Shown here: positions 1 to 12,259 of the stretch, one piece after another | Layout: the number at the start of each line of letters is the position of its first letter | Numbering within the stretch: the stretch's first letter is position 1 | Assembly: GCA_000320605.2 (NCBI GenBank) | Contig: KB445797.1 | Span: forward strand, 866,474 to 930,473 | DNA from: Gelatoporia subvermispora B | Taxonomy: Eukaryota > Basidiomycota > Agaricomycetes > Polyporales > Gelatoporiaceae | Length of the DNA: 64,000 bases | Direction of reading: 5' to 3' | Translations under genes and position numbers: made by a program | The notes under the pieces: model-generated | What the model was told of the DNA's origin: nothing | What the model saw: the letters and a program-made list of their open reading frames with translations, nothing else | Database searches by the model: none

Positions 1-775
1 GGCAGTAGGACCGCCGAGACGTGAGTCTCGTGCAGTGTCCCGCTGGCTCTTCCCGGGCAGCACGCTCCTGCCCCCCACTACCGCTTCCCGGAGCTGGGGA
101 GGTCTCGGCAATGTGATCGCGAGACACAAGGGTATGCTCATCCAAAAAATGAAAGCTTGGATCGATCCGACGGTGCGGTGCCCGGTGCCGGAATCAGTCG
201 CACCGTCGGATATGCAACCTGTCGCCTCCACCTACAGCGAAGACACAGCATACAACGGAGGTCCTCCCCCGTTCGAACCGTCGTCCACCTTACGTCTTTC
301 ACCCACCTCCCCCTCTCAAACCCTTCCTGCGCAGTCCGACAACTCAAATGATGTTGTCGGCAGGCAGTTCGATACTCGAGTTGGGGTCCCCGATGTCTCG
401 CATGCGCAGGCTGTCTTGGGCAGTCCCGCGCCTCTGAGACCTTCACGGGACGAAGCACCGCAGTTGTTCAAAGAAAATACATACATGGAATACATTCGTT
501 GGATGTCGCGTAAGTAGACTACTGTTGCAATTTCCCACGCAATACTGATCTCACGAAACAACACAGCAGTCGGTCCCACACTTTACCCCGGAACCAAACT
601 CAACGAACCTGCCTCGGCCACGGACGGCAACAACCACAACGACCTGCCGAATATCCTTCCTGGTATTCTGAGGCAGCAAAGTCTGGTTCTGGAGCTGGAC
701 GACTCACTCAATGTCCTCGCGGCATACCGTGACTCGGACGCAGGGCCGCGGACGGCAACAATCATCGACGTATAA
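1..775 (+). CDS. 3' end of an unrecognised protein gene (partial)
   Basis: The reading frame is open from base 2 without a stop, so this is the 3' part of a gene that begins left of the window. One intron is visible: donor GTAAGT at 510 and acceptor at 565-566, joining residues IRWMS to PVGPTLYPG. The stop is TAA at 773-775. The visible part is about 230 residues, rich in Pro, Ser and Thr, hydrophilic and low in complexity near the middle, and ends in RTATIIDV. No domain is recognised. It could be the disordered C-terminal tail of a membrane or regulatory protein, but that is only a guess. Coding status is supported by the open frame, the clean intron and the frame continuing across it. Confidence 0.6.
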
Positions 776-3700
776 TTCATCCGTACATGTTTCGCATATA
801 GCATGCACCGTGTCTCTTTATACCAGAACTCTGCATGTATAGTAGAACTATAGTCCTACCATGCGCCCATCCTCTCGACAATAGAATGAATCCCGTCTCT
901 AGACTGACATAGTGTGGACGACCACAGGACGTAGATGTACAGTGTCTTCCAGAGGATGGATGACCTCTCTTGTTAATGTAGCGATGCGATTGAGATGGGC
1001 CATTCACCTCTGAGACTTCGATAGAATGTTGAACTTCACCCGACCATATAGCTAGTCAAAAGTTTCATTTGGATCGACTGAACGGCTTAATATACTGTTC
1101 TTGTAACATCAGAAATAGTATATTAATGAAACCTGGAGTCATATAGGACCTTTGAAAGCTAAAGCCTCGAGATGAAATCATGCATTTTGAGAGCGATGCG
1201 TTCCGCATCATGTCCTGGAGCCGGTGGTAGCAGTCGCGCGGGGTGCGGGAACTGCCGAGCGTCTTAAAGTAGGTAGCGCGCTTCGTCGAACACAACGTTC
1301 ACTGACTCGGATGCCACAATTTCTCTTCCTCTAGGCTTGCCACCACGACATGGATAAATGTCTACCGGGAACAACTTGAGGTCTGTCTTCCTCTAGAGTG
1401 AAGCATACAAGACGTCGCGGCCCTGTGGCAACCCACTCTCCTCGCAGGCGGCGGGCTATCCGACGATTCGTCTCATGATGTTTAGTATGAAATTGTTGGG
1501 TCTCGTCTGCTTTTTTCCCTGATTGTTCGCTTTGTAAAGATATCCCAAATATGTGAAGACGGTTCCCCCAGGAACCGCTTATCAAGTCATCCATAGTATC
1601 GAGTTGTAATCTGGGTGCTTCGAGCTCGGGTTTATCGCATATTGACTGCATGCCCGGTCTGTTTTCTGTCTCTGATGCGCTGTCTCTCTCCCCAAGCAAC
1701 ATGGCGGATGTATATGCGCCTAGTAAGCTAAACTGCGACCACCGAATCCTCTGGACGGTTCTGGGACTATGTGACAACATGGTGCAAACCCGGAAAACCA
1801 GAAAACGTACCGACACCACTTCTTATCATTGACCATCCACGCATGGAAAAGATCCGATAGAATTACCGGACGGAGTGGATGTCTGGCTTACAATGTCACA
1901 CATCCCAGAGTCTTTGGCCGTATCTGGGTAGAGTACGTCCACAGCGCCTATATGTACCCACCCTTCGTCTCTATCATGTGGAAGCAATCTTCTTAGCGGT
2001 TGTGGCACATTCTTTGATCGGTTTACCAGCGTGTGTAAGAGGCATGCTCATTCTCTCGATTGTGCCTTATACTCTTGTGGCGCCTATTGTCCTACCTCAT
2101 CCCGTGGATTTTCCTGTTGGCTGGTATTAAGCCGTGTCTGCTTGCTGGGCGATTGCGACGGTGGTCAACACCCGGATCCATATGCGAATCAGCACGGTCT
2201 TCTGTCATTGTATTGTCTCTTTGGTTGCGCGCGAAATTGCCACACGCTTCACATGCTTCTGCCGTTCTCCGAAGGTGCTTCGCGCGAGTGGCATTCCACC
2301 CGTGTTCCGCACCTCTTGCATTGGCTGGTCCACAACAGATGCGTCAACCAATCGTTTCGCGTCAGCGGCTGCTGAAATGATCATGAGCGCACGGATGTAA
2401 GCTTGATATTCGCCACGCCGCATTCTTCCTGTGCTTTTGGTAGCTGCGGCCGCCAAGGCGACCCGCGAAAGCGGAGATATGTGCCACAACGTTGTAGAAC
2501 TCCACGGCTGCCGTCCGAGCGGCATAAACACAAGATCTGTGGCCCACTGTCACTTCGCGTATAAATACAGGTCTGTTGCACCTCGAAATACATCTCACTT
2601 ACCCCGAGACATCAGAGCTGTTCTTCAACAACGCGATTTATCGAGTCTCCCGCAATACCCATTCCTCTCGTCGACATGCACTGTCGACTACGTCGACTTC
2701 GCCCGTCTCGGATCCATCCGAGTTCGAATCCTTGCGACCGCCACAGTTCACTCCGGACACAATGTCCGAAGTGCTTTAAGCCTATACCTCGGGGGGCTAT
2801 GGTCCATGGCGGAGTACGTTTGCCTACTTACTATCTTCTATACTCGTGCTTACCCAGAAGCGCGCCTGGTATAGCTTCCCGCCCCTCTTGGTGCTTTGCT
2901 CTAGTCTGCCAAGACCCAGTGGCAGATTACGCAGTCTGTGAGTTCCACTCTTCTCTCGTTTACCCACCAATTCTCACTCTATTTTCATCGTAGTACAGCG
3001 CTGCAGCCGCAGGCGCCCTATTGCATGCCCAGGATGCACAGGGCAGCCGGTGTCCTGTACTGTTACGCGGTTTCGTAACAGTCAACAGGAAGCTCAGCCC
3101 GTTTGACAGACGGGCACGCGGGGAGCACACGGCGAGGAATGCGGCGCAATCGCGTAGTCTCCTCTCGCAGGGGGCTGCGCCGCCCTCCTCCGACACTTCT
3201 GTCGTGGTGCATCCACCATCGGGGGCGCATACCCCGCTCTCAGCTTCTCTTACAGCGGGTGGCGGCTGCGGGACGCGAACACGCCACGCCCTCTAGAGCG
3301 CCAGCACAAGGGACTAGGTGATGGTGGATCGCCTTTCGGGGGTGATCTTCGTAGGGTGTCGGCAGAGTCATTCTGGTATATAGGGCTCATTCATTGACAA
3401 ATTCGGTTCTGGAATCAGTACATACTGCATCTAGTTGTATCTATCGAGGCCGGACGACCTCTCTGGACTGCATGAGGGAGTAGCTGTGGGCTGCGCTTAT
3501 TGTGTCTTCTGACGGGTCGCTCGGTCTCAGGTCGTCTTTCTTACAGTTCCGTGCAATCCAATGACTTTGACTTACGATTACCTTGTGGCTTGAAATATTC
3601 TCAATTATGTTTCGCACAAGTGAGTATTGAGTCGATCATCTCTGGTGTTTTCGGAACATTAAGAGGCTCTCATCACAAATCGAAACTGCAAACACGGTAG

Positions 3701-3830
3701 GTTGAGCTACGCTATACGTGTCTATCCAAGTTGAATTAGCTTATGTATACTGGAGCACACATTCGTTAGCGAAGTTCGTACCCCGTCACAAGAGTACACT
3801 CACAATAACTTGTCGTCTATCACCTAGACA
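776..3830. other. 3-kb gene-poor interval
   Basis: Between the unknown gene and the FOL1 stop I find no recognisable gene. Several frames stay open for 60-160 codons but none has domain similarity or good splice structure. The one structured item is the small TATA/ATG/18-nt box module at 2560-2993, annotated separately. The part at about 3100-3300 is noticeably GC-rich. Confidence 0.6.
2560..2993 (+). other. PCDRH module copy A (possible small gene)
   Basis: A TATAAATAC box lies at 2560-2568. The first ATG after it (2676) opens a 105-codon frame. Fifty-two bases into that frame is the 18-nt box ATCCTTGCGACCGCCACA (2728-2745), read as part of SSNPCDRHSS. The same order of elements recurs at 21773 and, on the minus strand, at 25667. 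The predicted peptide continues with a Cys pair (CPKC) but matches no family I know. Whether the conserved object is the peptide or the DNA box cannot be decided from one genome. Splicing downstream of the box is possible, so the end at 2993 is only the end of the open frame. Confidence 0.3.
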
Positions 3831-6612
3831 TCATCCCCACAGTGCAGAGCCGATCTTGATCACGTCTCGCATCTGCTGAACGTCGTGTACCCGAATGACA
3901 TCCGCCTTCTGCTGCACTGCGCACGCGACCGCAGCAGCCGTCGCCCAGCCGCGCTCGTCAGGCCTCGTCTCCCGCCCTTGTTTCGCGTCGTCGGCATCCG
4001 ACTGTGCGAGTATCGCGCCAAGGAACGACTTGCGCGAGGTACCGATAAGCTGCGGGAAGCCGGCGAGGGGGTTGCGCTCGTTGCTATTGTGTCCATACCT
4101 CGACAGCGGAGCGTCTGCCGTGACCGCGGCCGCGTTCCGCAGGACCTCGAGGTTCCCGTCGACGGTCTTGCTGAACCCGATGCCGGGATCTACAATGACG
4201 AGCCACCGCCTGATCCCGCCTCTCCTGCGCACGGCGGCGTCAACGCGTTCTGCAAGTTCGGCTCGTACGCCCTCGAGGACAGCGCCTGGCCCCTGCGGCG
4301 GGGTAGCATAGACGTATTGGCTGTAATCTTTGTTCGCAGAGGCCTCTCCGCGGGAGTGCATTAGGATGACGGGTACGGCAAGGTCACGGGCTACTTTCCG
4401 CATCTTCAGGAAGTGCTCTGACGACGCTTGTGTGAGAGGCCATTCCGGACCCACGAACGCGTAGACGTCGTTAATGCAGTTCGCTCCTGCCTTGACAGCA
4501 GCTTCGGCCACGTCCCAACGGAACGTGTCGACACTTATGAGTATATCCGCTGCCTTGGCGGGCAGACTGTCGTCGGACCCAGCATCTTTGCTGAGACCTC
4601 GTATGGCCTCTATGACAGGAACCACTCTCGCGATTTCCTCTTCCGGAGAGACATAATCGGCGTGCGGCCGCGTAGAGTACCCTCCAATGTCAACGATGTC
4701 AGCACCATCGGCGACGCAAGACGTAGTATATGCGATCGCAGCGGGCATGTTATTATGTCTTGACCCATCGGAGAAAGAGTCGGGTGTCGCATTTAGGGTG
4801 CCCATAATGTATGTCTTGCGCGGTGCCGAATGCGCTGGCAAAGACGAGGTCGGGAATGTCCAGTATGCAGCTGTAGATGGCACAATCGAGCCGTCGACAT
4901 TTGGATACTTCGGGAAAGGGACAACTTTGCTCAGGACCGGAGTTCCAGCGGTTTGATGCTCAAGCAGGTCAGATAGCAAGGTGTGCACTGGCTTCCTGAG
5001 TACTGGATGCCGGTACGTCGGCAGTATGCTTCCGGGATGGGTGAGCATCACTGCGAAGCAATGTGTGGGAGAACGTCTTACTCGTTCATCGGCCTGAGGA
5101 CGAACTCTCGCTCTGCGATTCTCGGGTGGGGGACCACCAGCTCTCCCGCAAGGTTGTCCAGGGTAGCTCTTTGAGACTCCGGGCGCGTATCAATGACTTC
5201 ATCGTCAAGTAACAAAACGTCCAGATCGATCGCGCGCGGCCCGTTCTTGAACGAGACTACACGTCCGACCTTGTTCTCGATATCTTTCAGAAAAGCAAGG
5301 AGTGCGCGCGGTTCCAAGTCTGTTTCGACCTGTAGACGTCATGCATCAGACCTGGAGATTGACGACGCAAGAGCCACGCACAATGCATGCGCAGTTGATG
5401 AACTTAGGCTGATCTGTCACGTACATAGGTGCAGTCTCATACATAAAGCTCGTGTCGATGATTGCTGCCTTAGGATGCCCCGCATCGTCTGGTGTCTCGA
5501 GTAGCCTGAGAGCAGCCTCGACATTCGCGAAGCGGTCGCCGAGGTTAGATCCGAGTGCTATCGCTGCTTTGTGCTTATAGACATGATCGTTCAGGGAAGA
5601 CCATTCCGGAAGACTGCATAGAAGGGAAGACAGGGTCGCTGCAGAGCCCGGCGTTATGATCGGAGTGGTGTTCCCAAGAGACAGGGCGGACGTAGATGGT
5701 AGAGGCGTGAAGTCATGTAAGGTGCGGGTGACTTTGACTTCCGCAGCCTCGGCCAGAGCGAGTGCGCTCGGCTTCGCAGCGCGTACCGTCGCGGACACTG
5801 TGTCTTCCGCAGCATAGAGTAATGCGGTGTGAGCCACAGAGGATGCCAAGGCCTCAAGACTGAGATATGATGAGTCATGCACACTCTAGTCAAGTGGTCA
5901 ATTCAGGGTAACGCTGGAGCATGGCAAGCGAGAGCTTACTTGGAAGACTTTCCGAGCCAAAGAACGGAAGTCGAACGGGGGCTCACTGCGTCTCCGGCCA
6001 GTCAGGCTGATGTCGAAGCAGACGCGTTGTCTCTCTTCACGCTCGCAAGGGTTTATACCAATGATGGCCGGGCAGTCCAGTGAACGAATGTAGAAGACGT
6101 CGCTTGAAGGGTCTCCCTGGGATGCCTTCCTTCGCGCCTCGATACCAGCGCTCTGGGCATGAAGTAGAGCCTTTGGTCGGTTGATTTTGACCGAGAGGTC
6201 CGGCATCGCGGGACACTGCGTGAACACGGCTTCTAGAATGTGGTCACGCAGTGCTTCCGTCGACGAGAAAGACTTGTTCTCGCAGGATTGTACCACTCCC
6301 TTCAGCACCGAAGAGTAGTTGATGGAATGCGCAATGTCGTCCGTTTCGGCGGTGTGGCGAACGTCATGCGCCAAAGTGAGCGAGACCTGGACGGGTTGCG
6401 CAGCGGGTTTTGTTGCAGGCCATTGCGCCCCGTCGTGTAAAGGCACTGTGAGCAGCATATCCCGGACTCCGATGTAGTCTGAAGGAGGGCCCTTCGTGCA
6501 TAGTGTACTAAACGCACTCGTGGCGCGCGCTTGGCTGTAGAATCGTAAGAGAATGTCAGAAATCCCTAAAACCAACAAGTAAGTCCACTCACCTCGACAT
6601 CCCAAAGGCCAT
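3831..6612 (-). CDS. fol1: Trifunctional folate synthesis enzyme (DHNA/HPPK/DHPS)
   Basis: This is the fungal fusion enzyme for three consecutive folate steps: dihydroneopterin aldolase, hydroxymethyl-dihydropterin pyrophosphokinase and dihydropteroate synthase. Exons on the minus strand: 6612-6593, 6534-5940, 5885-5382, 5329-5082, 5028-3831, giving 854 residues. The N-terminal third carries two aldolase repeats (the first starting SDYIGVRDMLL, the second FYIRSLDCPAIIGI). The kinase shows AIALGSNLGDR and PRAIDLDVLL. The synthase shows MGTLNATPDSFSDG, VDIGGYSTRP, GTSRKSFLG and RVHDV. The start ATG at 6612 is chosen because exon 1 joins in frame through a GTGAGT donor. The acceptor before the synthase is GGAAG at 5030-5029, the only one that keeps frame. 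The gene diverges from EMC2 with 112 bp between start codons. Confidence 0.95.
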
Positions 6613-6724
6613 TCCTAGCCAGTAACGAACAATCAACCCGGGTCGGCCAGGAGCATGCAGCGTGCGAGCTCGTCGAGCGCAAGAGCCCGCCGTGACAGGC
6701 GAAGTGGCAAAAGCATGGAGCCGC
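6613..6724. promoter_or_regulatory. Shared bidirectional promoter region of fol1 and emc2
   Basis: Only 112 bp separate the two divergent start codons, so both 5' leaders and core promoters must lie in this interval or inside the neighbouring coding sequence. No TATA box is visible. The segment is GC-rich, which suits a housekeeping bidirectional promoter. Confidence 0.55.
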
Positions 6725-7962
6725 ATGAGCGCGTCGAGCGACGCGCGCGCCATGGACCTGACCTCTTCCCTCCAACGCCTGTCTGCGCACCGTCCACAGC
6801 AGCGACAACGGGCGCAGGAAACACTCGACCGCGGTCTCCCGTTGTTGAACAGCGGCAAGTATGCTCGTACTGGCGACGAAGGTGTGTCTGGCCCTTACGT
6901 TACGCGCGACGCGTCATGATGTTCACGGTTGGTGGCAGGATGGGAGACGGTCGAGAAGACCGCGCTAGCTGCGCTCGACCTCGGTCAGCTCGACGTCGCA
7001 GACGTGCGTCGGCCTTGTCGTCTTCGCGATTATGGCAGTGGATTCTAACGAAATGATGCGCTACAGCGCTGCTTACGAGTTCTCGCCGACAAGTTCCCTG
7101 CCTCCCCTCGCGTGGAGTGTCTGACGGGCATCCGGATGGAGGCGACGGAGTCCCCTGATATGTGCCTCAAGTACTACGACGACTTGCTCGAGACAGATTC
7201 GTCGAACGCAGTGAGTACTGACTCAAGCAGAGGTGTCTCAAGTGCACTGACGCGTCCGCTTTGTCCTGACCAGTCCGCATGGAGACGGAAGGCCATTGTC
7301 TACAGGAACATGGGCAAGCTCGACAAAGCTGTAGAAGAGCTTTCAGCCATGCTCGACACATTCTATGCGGACGTTGAGGGCTGGCTCGAGCTTGCGGACA
7401 TCTACTCTTCATGCCAGCAGTGCGTGCTCCTGTTCCTTACACATTTTCCTGACGTTGACTCCTGATGACACGTTCTCATTAGTTACACGCACTCACTACA
7501 AGCTCTCTCCCACGCTCTGCTCCTCGCACCGCAGAACCCGTTCTACTTCCTCCAGTTTGCCGAGACAGCGTACCTCGCAGGAGACATCCCCCTTGCGATG
7601 AAGATGTACCTGACTGTTGTCGACATGACAGACGACGACGACACTGACGTTCTGGACACGATCCCCACGGGAATTACGCTGAGGGCGTGGTACGGTGTCA
7701 TGCTGGTAAGTCTACATATCACTTGCTATGGCCTTATGCAGCTTATGCATATGCTTCGCAGTGTACGCAGAGGTTCATCACGGACCCTCGCGCAGCTTCG
7801 TCATCGGCATCAAACACGCCTGCGCCAAGTACTGCGACTCTGTCGAAGTTGGACGACTTATCAAAGGAACGACTGCGAACAGCATATCTCAACCTGAAGA
7901 ACGAGTCGCCGCCCACCACGGATTCGGAGCTGATGAGTGTGGTAGCCACAATCATTCAGTAG
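6725..7962 (+). CDS. emc2: ER membrane protein complex subunit 2 (TPR protein)
   Basis: EMC2 is a cytosolic TPR-repeat scaffold of the ER membrane complex, which inserts tail-anchored and multi-pass proteins. Exons 6725-6881, 6939-7003, 7067-7210, 7274-7419, 7483-7705, 7762-7962 give 311 residues in frame. The family signature is clear: CLRVLADKFPASPRVECLTG followed by TPR helices such as AWRRKAIVYRNMGKLDKAVE, EGWLELADIYSS and NPFYFLQFAETAYLAG. Length matches the family (about 300 residues). The ATG at 6725 is the first in frame after the last upstream stop; a second in-frame Met lies nine codons later. It shares a promoter with fol1. Confidence 0.92.
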
Positions 7963-8417
7963 ACCTTGTACACGGAGCTGGAAATAACTGTGATACCCTT
8001 GAGTGAATCAACGACGCTCGGAGTGGGCGCGAGCTCATTAGGGCGAGTAAGGGCGATGAAGCACCTCAATATTAGCTTCAGTTGTTGGATCTGAGAAGTC
8101 TCTAGCACTGCACAGCAGCGATCGCGATCAACGTCGATTGAGCTTACCTCTCTTGCCGAGCGGACAATGGATTTTAAGCCGCAAGTTTCTCACAATCACG
8201 CAGGAAACATCCATCCAAGAAGTCTGCCCTTCAGGTCATAGTCGTGTTAGGAGAGCATACGCATGCGAGGCGATAGAGTAACATGGGAGAGACGGGAAAT
8301 GCAGTGATACAGCCAAAGCGACTCCAACCGACGACACTACAGGCCGCACCCGGCCGGGCGGGCATCGGGCTAGCCCGAGCGGACACCTATGTGCCCTGTA
8401 AAGATGGCGAGAGGTGT
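7963..8417. other. Tail-to-tail spacer between emc2 and rps30
   Basis: About 455 bp between two convergent stop codons. I see no open frame, repeat or RNA gene. It presumably holds both 3' untranslated regions. Confidence 0.6.
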
Positions 8418-9006
8418 TTACTTCTCGGGGTTGGGGTTCCTGGAGGAGAGACGAGTCAATATGAGTTGAGAGGGTCGAAAGGGCGAGAAAAAGGACTGAG
8501 TCAGATAGGAGCGAAAGACATTAGATGAATGGTTCTCAACACGATGTTTCAGTGTGAACTATGCATGATTCGGAGTATCATCTTCGAGAGGTGGGATAGG
8601 AGATAGGGATGCGCAAAAGCAGCCCGAAATCCAAACGAGGAATGGATGAAAACTCACATTCTCCGCTTGCCACCAGGAAGGGTGGTGACGTTCACGAAGC
8701 TGTAGGATTCTGTCAGCCTCTCCTGCTCCAGTTCGAACGATTCAAATTACGCACCGGCGGTTGTAGAGAATGCGCTTCTTGGCGCGACCCTTAGGAGTCT
8801 TCTTCTTCTCCTGCTTGTCGACCTTAGGGGTCTGCGACTTGACTTTGCCGGCACGGGCGAGGGAGCCGTGGACTATTCCGATCCCATTGCAGTTGCGACA
8901 GAATCAACCCATGGCCAAAGTTTGCGAGAAGAATGACCGAGAAAGCACAAGCAAACGTTCAGCGCACGATACGGGCAGGACTGCGAGGAGATTGACCTTT
9001 TCCCAT
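8418..9006 (-). CDS. rps30: 40S ribosomal protein eS30
   Basis: A 63-residue basic small-subunit protein, [16 protein letters not shown] at the start and RRMNPNPEK at the end. It is split over four exons: 9006-8997 (10 nt), 8872-8755, 8699-8658 and 8439-8418 (22 nt). The order [34 protein letters not shown] identifies eS30. The first exon holds only ATG GGA AAA G. Its donor is GTCAAT, a weak site, but this exon restores the invariant MGK start and has an AAAAC context before the ATG. There is no ubiquitin-like FUBI domain upstream, as in other fungi and unlike animals. The tiny first and last exons mean simple ORF calling misses this gene. It diverges from the lactate enzyme gene. Confidence 0.93.
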
Positions 9007-10345
9007 GTTTTCTTGAGGTGACGGTGGCGGGCGGCGGTGAGGGCTGAGATGTGCGGGCGGTTCTGTACAGTCAGCCAGAACAAGGTTTGCGCACTTTCAA
9101 GCTCCGACTGACTCAGACTACATATGAGGTAGCTTACGTCAGCCTGCCTCTGTTTCTGCGCCACAGGCTGCGCGTTGTCCTGACTCGTTCTTTCTGGTGC
9201 GCTGCCGGCAGAAATCGCACCTGATTCAATTTCGCGAAGGCAGTAAACTCTCTGTGAACTTTGTCTCGAGTAACGCGATAATTCTGCCCGAGACCGGACT
9301 TCCGAGATCAACAATGTGGCCTCCACACATCCTGTCCTATACCGCCACTGTCGAGCCTTCTCCCTTCGCCGGCATATCGAGCTCTGTTCAGCCATCCGGA
9401 GTACTCGACACGTACCGGACACGGAACCCGCTTTAATATCTGGAACTAAATAGGCCGTGGAGTGCAGCTGGAGTTCGTCTCGTGACGGAACACCGACGCT
9501 CAACAATTTAGCGCCCGCATCCCGCTCCGTCGCGGGCGCTCGGCCCCGCCTCTCCTTCCTCCTTCGGCGTTTCGTGATTTCGTTGTGGCGGGTATCGACG
9601 GGGAGGCATCTACAGGCGACGGCTCCCCCGAATCGCGCAATTCTAAGATGCGTTCTTACGGCCTTCCGAGAATTTGCAAGTCGGTGCTTGTCATGGTGCT
9701 CCGAAAACGCAAATATCAGATGTTTATCCCGTATTTCATCCCATCTTGTCCTCAGCGGAACATGCGCTGCTCCGTACGCTCGCCACTGCTGATGAATGTC
9801 AATCCCGTCTATTCACAGACCCCGGTCGCAGGGTTGATATGCCTTCACATCTCCGCGGCTGAGCATATACCACTTTTATCGTAATTGGTTTCCATGGCTG
9901 GTTCAGTTGTGAATACGCAGTTCATTGAGCGCTAGCCGAATTCATTGTAAGTCGAATTGTGTTTCAGCGAAATAATTCTTCGCGTCCCTATCGCGATCAC
10001 GTGATATAAACGACTTGAGTCGAGGAAGCGCGTCTCGGAACGGAACGCGGTCCAACGGCAGACGGCAGCGCATACGGGAGACCAGTACACGGTCTTCTAC
10101 CGCGTCGAAACGCCAGCGAAAGCCTCTCCGTTGCTTCCCGCTGAACGTTGCGCGTTCCGTACGCGTATTCCGTTGCTACACTTCGATGATGTCATCGTCC
10201 CCTTTGAGGTATAAGAATACCTCGCCTCCAATGCATTGAACTTCAGCAAGCGCATTCACATCCCCCTGTGCAGTACTGCATCACAGTAGTACTGAGATCA
10301 TATCTTTCATCTAGAGTTCTACCATCAACAACCTATCTACGATAA
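9007..10345. promoter_or_regulatory. Divergent upstream region of rps30 and the lactate enzyme gene
   Basis: 1.34 kb between divergent starts. It contains no convincing gene. Features seen: the perfect palindrome ATCACGTGAT (E-box core) at 9996-10005, and an inverted repeat GAGGTAT-AAGA-ATACCTC at 10206-10223 whose loop makes a TATA-like TATAAGAATA, about 123-140 bp before the ATG at 10346. Both are candidate control elements for the plus-strand gene. Confidence 0.4.
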
Positions 10346-12259
10346 ATGGATCCCGAGAACAAGCCCAAGGGTCCCTCGCCCCACTACTCCCTCTACCAGC
10401 GCGAGGTCTTCAAGCGTGGCGGAACCACTGGGGAGCGTATGTTACTCTAATGTATTGTAAGCACGCCATACTGACTAGAGGTACCCAGTTCCCCACTTCT
10501 CCGTACACCCAGAGGAGCTGGCCGAAACGACTAAGGCGAAACTGAACGACCGCTCATACTTCTACGCCAACTCAAACGCGGGACTAGGATGGACCGACCG
10601 AGCCAACAGGTGAGCTTGTATCCCGTAGCCAATGTTGCTACCGAATCTATGGAACTGACACATCAATACAGAGAGGCCTTCTATCGCTGGCGCATTGTCC
10701 CGCGCACTTGCGTTGATACTAACGTCCGAGACTTGACGAGTAAGTGTCCCTCAGTGCTTGCATAATATATGAGACTTACACGTCCCCAAGCGACTCTTTT
10801 TGGTCATCGTATCCCGGCGCCGATCCTCTTTGCACCGATCGGTATCAACAAGCTGTACAGTCCTCTTGGTGAACTTGTTCCCGCTCGCATCGCCGGAGAG
10901 CTTGGTCTCCCCGTAAGTCATTCGGCGCCAGTCTGATGTCTTCGATACTAATCGCCAACCCAAATATAGTACTGTCTGTCGACGGCATCCTCGCAGTCGA
11001 TTGAGGATGTTGCGCGTGTAAACGACGAGGCGGCCTCAGTGCGCAATGAAAGCAACAGTGTGCACCAATATGACGGTAGGTCTTCAATTTAAAGTATTTT
11101 GACACCCTCATTCATGTTTGTCTACAGGTCCGAACGGCGGTAACGCCAAGAGCCCCCGCTTCTTCCAGCTGTACATGGGCCACGACGATGAAGTGGTGGG
11201 CACTTACGATAGTACACCCCTCAATACAGTGCTAACCCGAGTTGTCTGTGCAGACCCTCTCGCTTCTCAACCGCGCCTGGAACTCCGGATTCGACGTGAT
11301 GATGCTTACGACGGACACCTGGCAGCTTGGCTGGCGCCCTACAGACATCAACATCGCGAACTATACGTATGTCTTCCTGTCTGGACACTACTGACCGTTG
11401 CAACTGGCCGATTGACGATGCTACACAGTTTCTATTATCCGGGCACGCCGGGCAATGAGATGGGCCTCTCCGACCCTGTGTTCATGCGAAAGTATGGCGA
11501 GGACCTCAAGCGTGACTCGGGCAAGTGGATCGACCACAGCGTCTGGCACGGCAAGGCGCACACCTGGGAGAAGATTCGCTGGCTCAATAAGGAGGTGCGG
11601 TGCCCCCCATCCTCTTGGGCCTATGGCAGCGCTGATGTCCCCCGTAACAGTGGAAGCGCATCTCAAACGGCCGTCCATTTGTGATCAAAGGAATACAGAA
11701 TGCCGCGGACGCGCTCAAGGCTCTGGAGGTAGGCTGCGACGGAGTCGTAGTCACCAACCACGCCGGCCGCCAGGTTGACGGTGCGGTCGCGAGCCTCGAC
11801 GCCCTCCCCGAGGTTGTCGAAGCCGTCGGAGACAGTGCGCGCTCCCTATCCTCTTGATCGAAGTTATTGCTAATGCAGCATGCTGAGCAGAGATGACGAT
11901 CCTATTCGACTCGGGCATCCGCACCGGCCCTGACGCCTTCAAAGCGCTCGCACTCGGCGCTCATGCGGTTATGGTTGGACGGCTCTGGGTATGGGGCATG
12001 TCTCACGAGGGCGATGCGGGATGCCGCCACGTCATGAAGAGTCTCCTCGCGGTAAGTGGCATTCCCCCCTTCTTGCTAGTATATCCTCTTCATGAGTGGA
12101 TGGCATACTTATCGGATTGGTCATTCGCAGGATTTGGACATCACTATGACAGTCGCGGGGTATCCGAGTATCCACCATGATGTGTGGCGTAACAAAGATG
12201 CGCTTAGGTTTAACCCGAGCGGCACGCCACCGTCGACCGGGGATCATGCAAAGTTATAG
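10346..12259 (+). CDS. FMN-dependent alpha-hydroxy acid oxidase, lactate 2-monooxygenase type
   Basis: A 442-residue flavin enzyme of the L-lactate dehydrogenase/glycolate oxidase TIM-barrel family, built from eleven exons (10346-10436, 10489-10609, 10672-10739, 10791-10912, 10970-11075, 11128-11195, 11254-11366, 11429-11594, 11651-11834, 11891-12051, 12131-12259). Motifs in order: ILFAPIGINKLY, CLSTASSQSIEDVA, RFFQLYMGHDDE (active-site Tyr), MLTTDTWQLGWRP, FVIKGIQNAADA (Lys), VVTNHAGRQVDG (catalytic His and flavin Arg) and ILFDSGIRTGPD. There is no cytochrome b5 domain and no evident mitochondrial presequence, so this is not flavocytochrome b2. The DTWQLGWRP segment resembles lactate 2-monooxygenases, which turn lactate to acetate, CO2 and water. 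Substrate specificity is inferred only. Confidence 0.9.

Noticed and set aside
1331..1819. 162-codon minus-strand frame in the first gap
   Set aside because: No domain, no splice-supported extension and no promoter-like elements; treated as chance.
5029..5081. Frame break between the HPPK and DHPS parts of fol1, suggesting two genes or a frameshift
   Set aside because: The nearest CAG acceptor breaks frame, but the GGAAG acceptor 16 nt downstream of it restores it and gives the expected MND-ILPTYRHPV linker.
8904..9506. 200-codon minus-strand frame
   Set aside because: It overlaps the first exon and intron of rps30 and its translation has no recognisable content.
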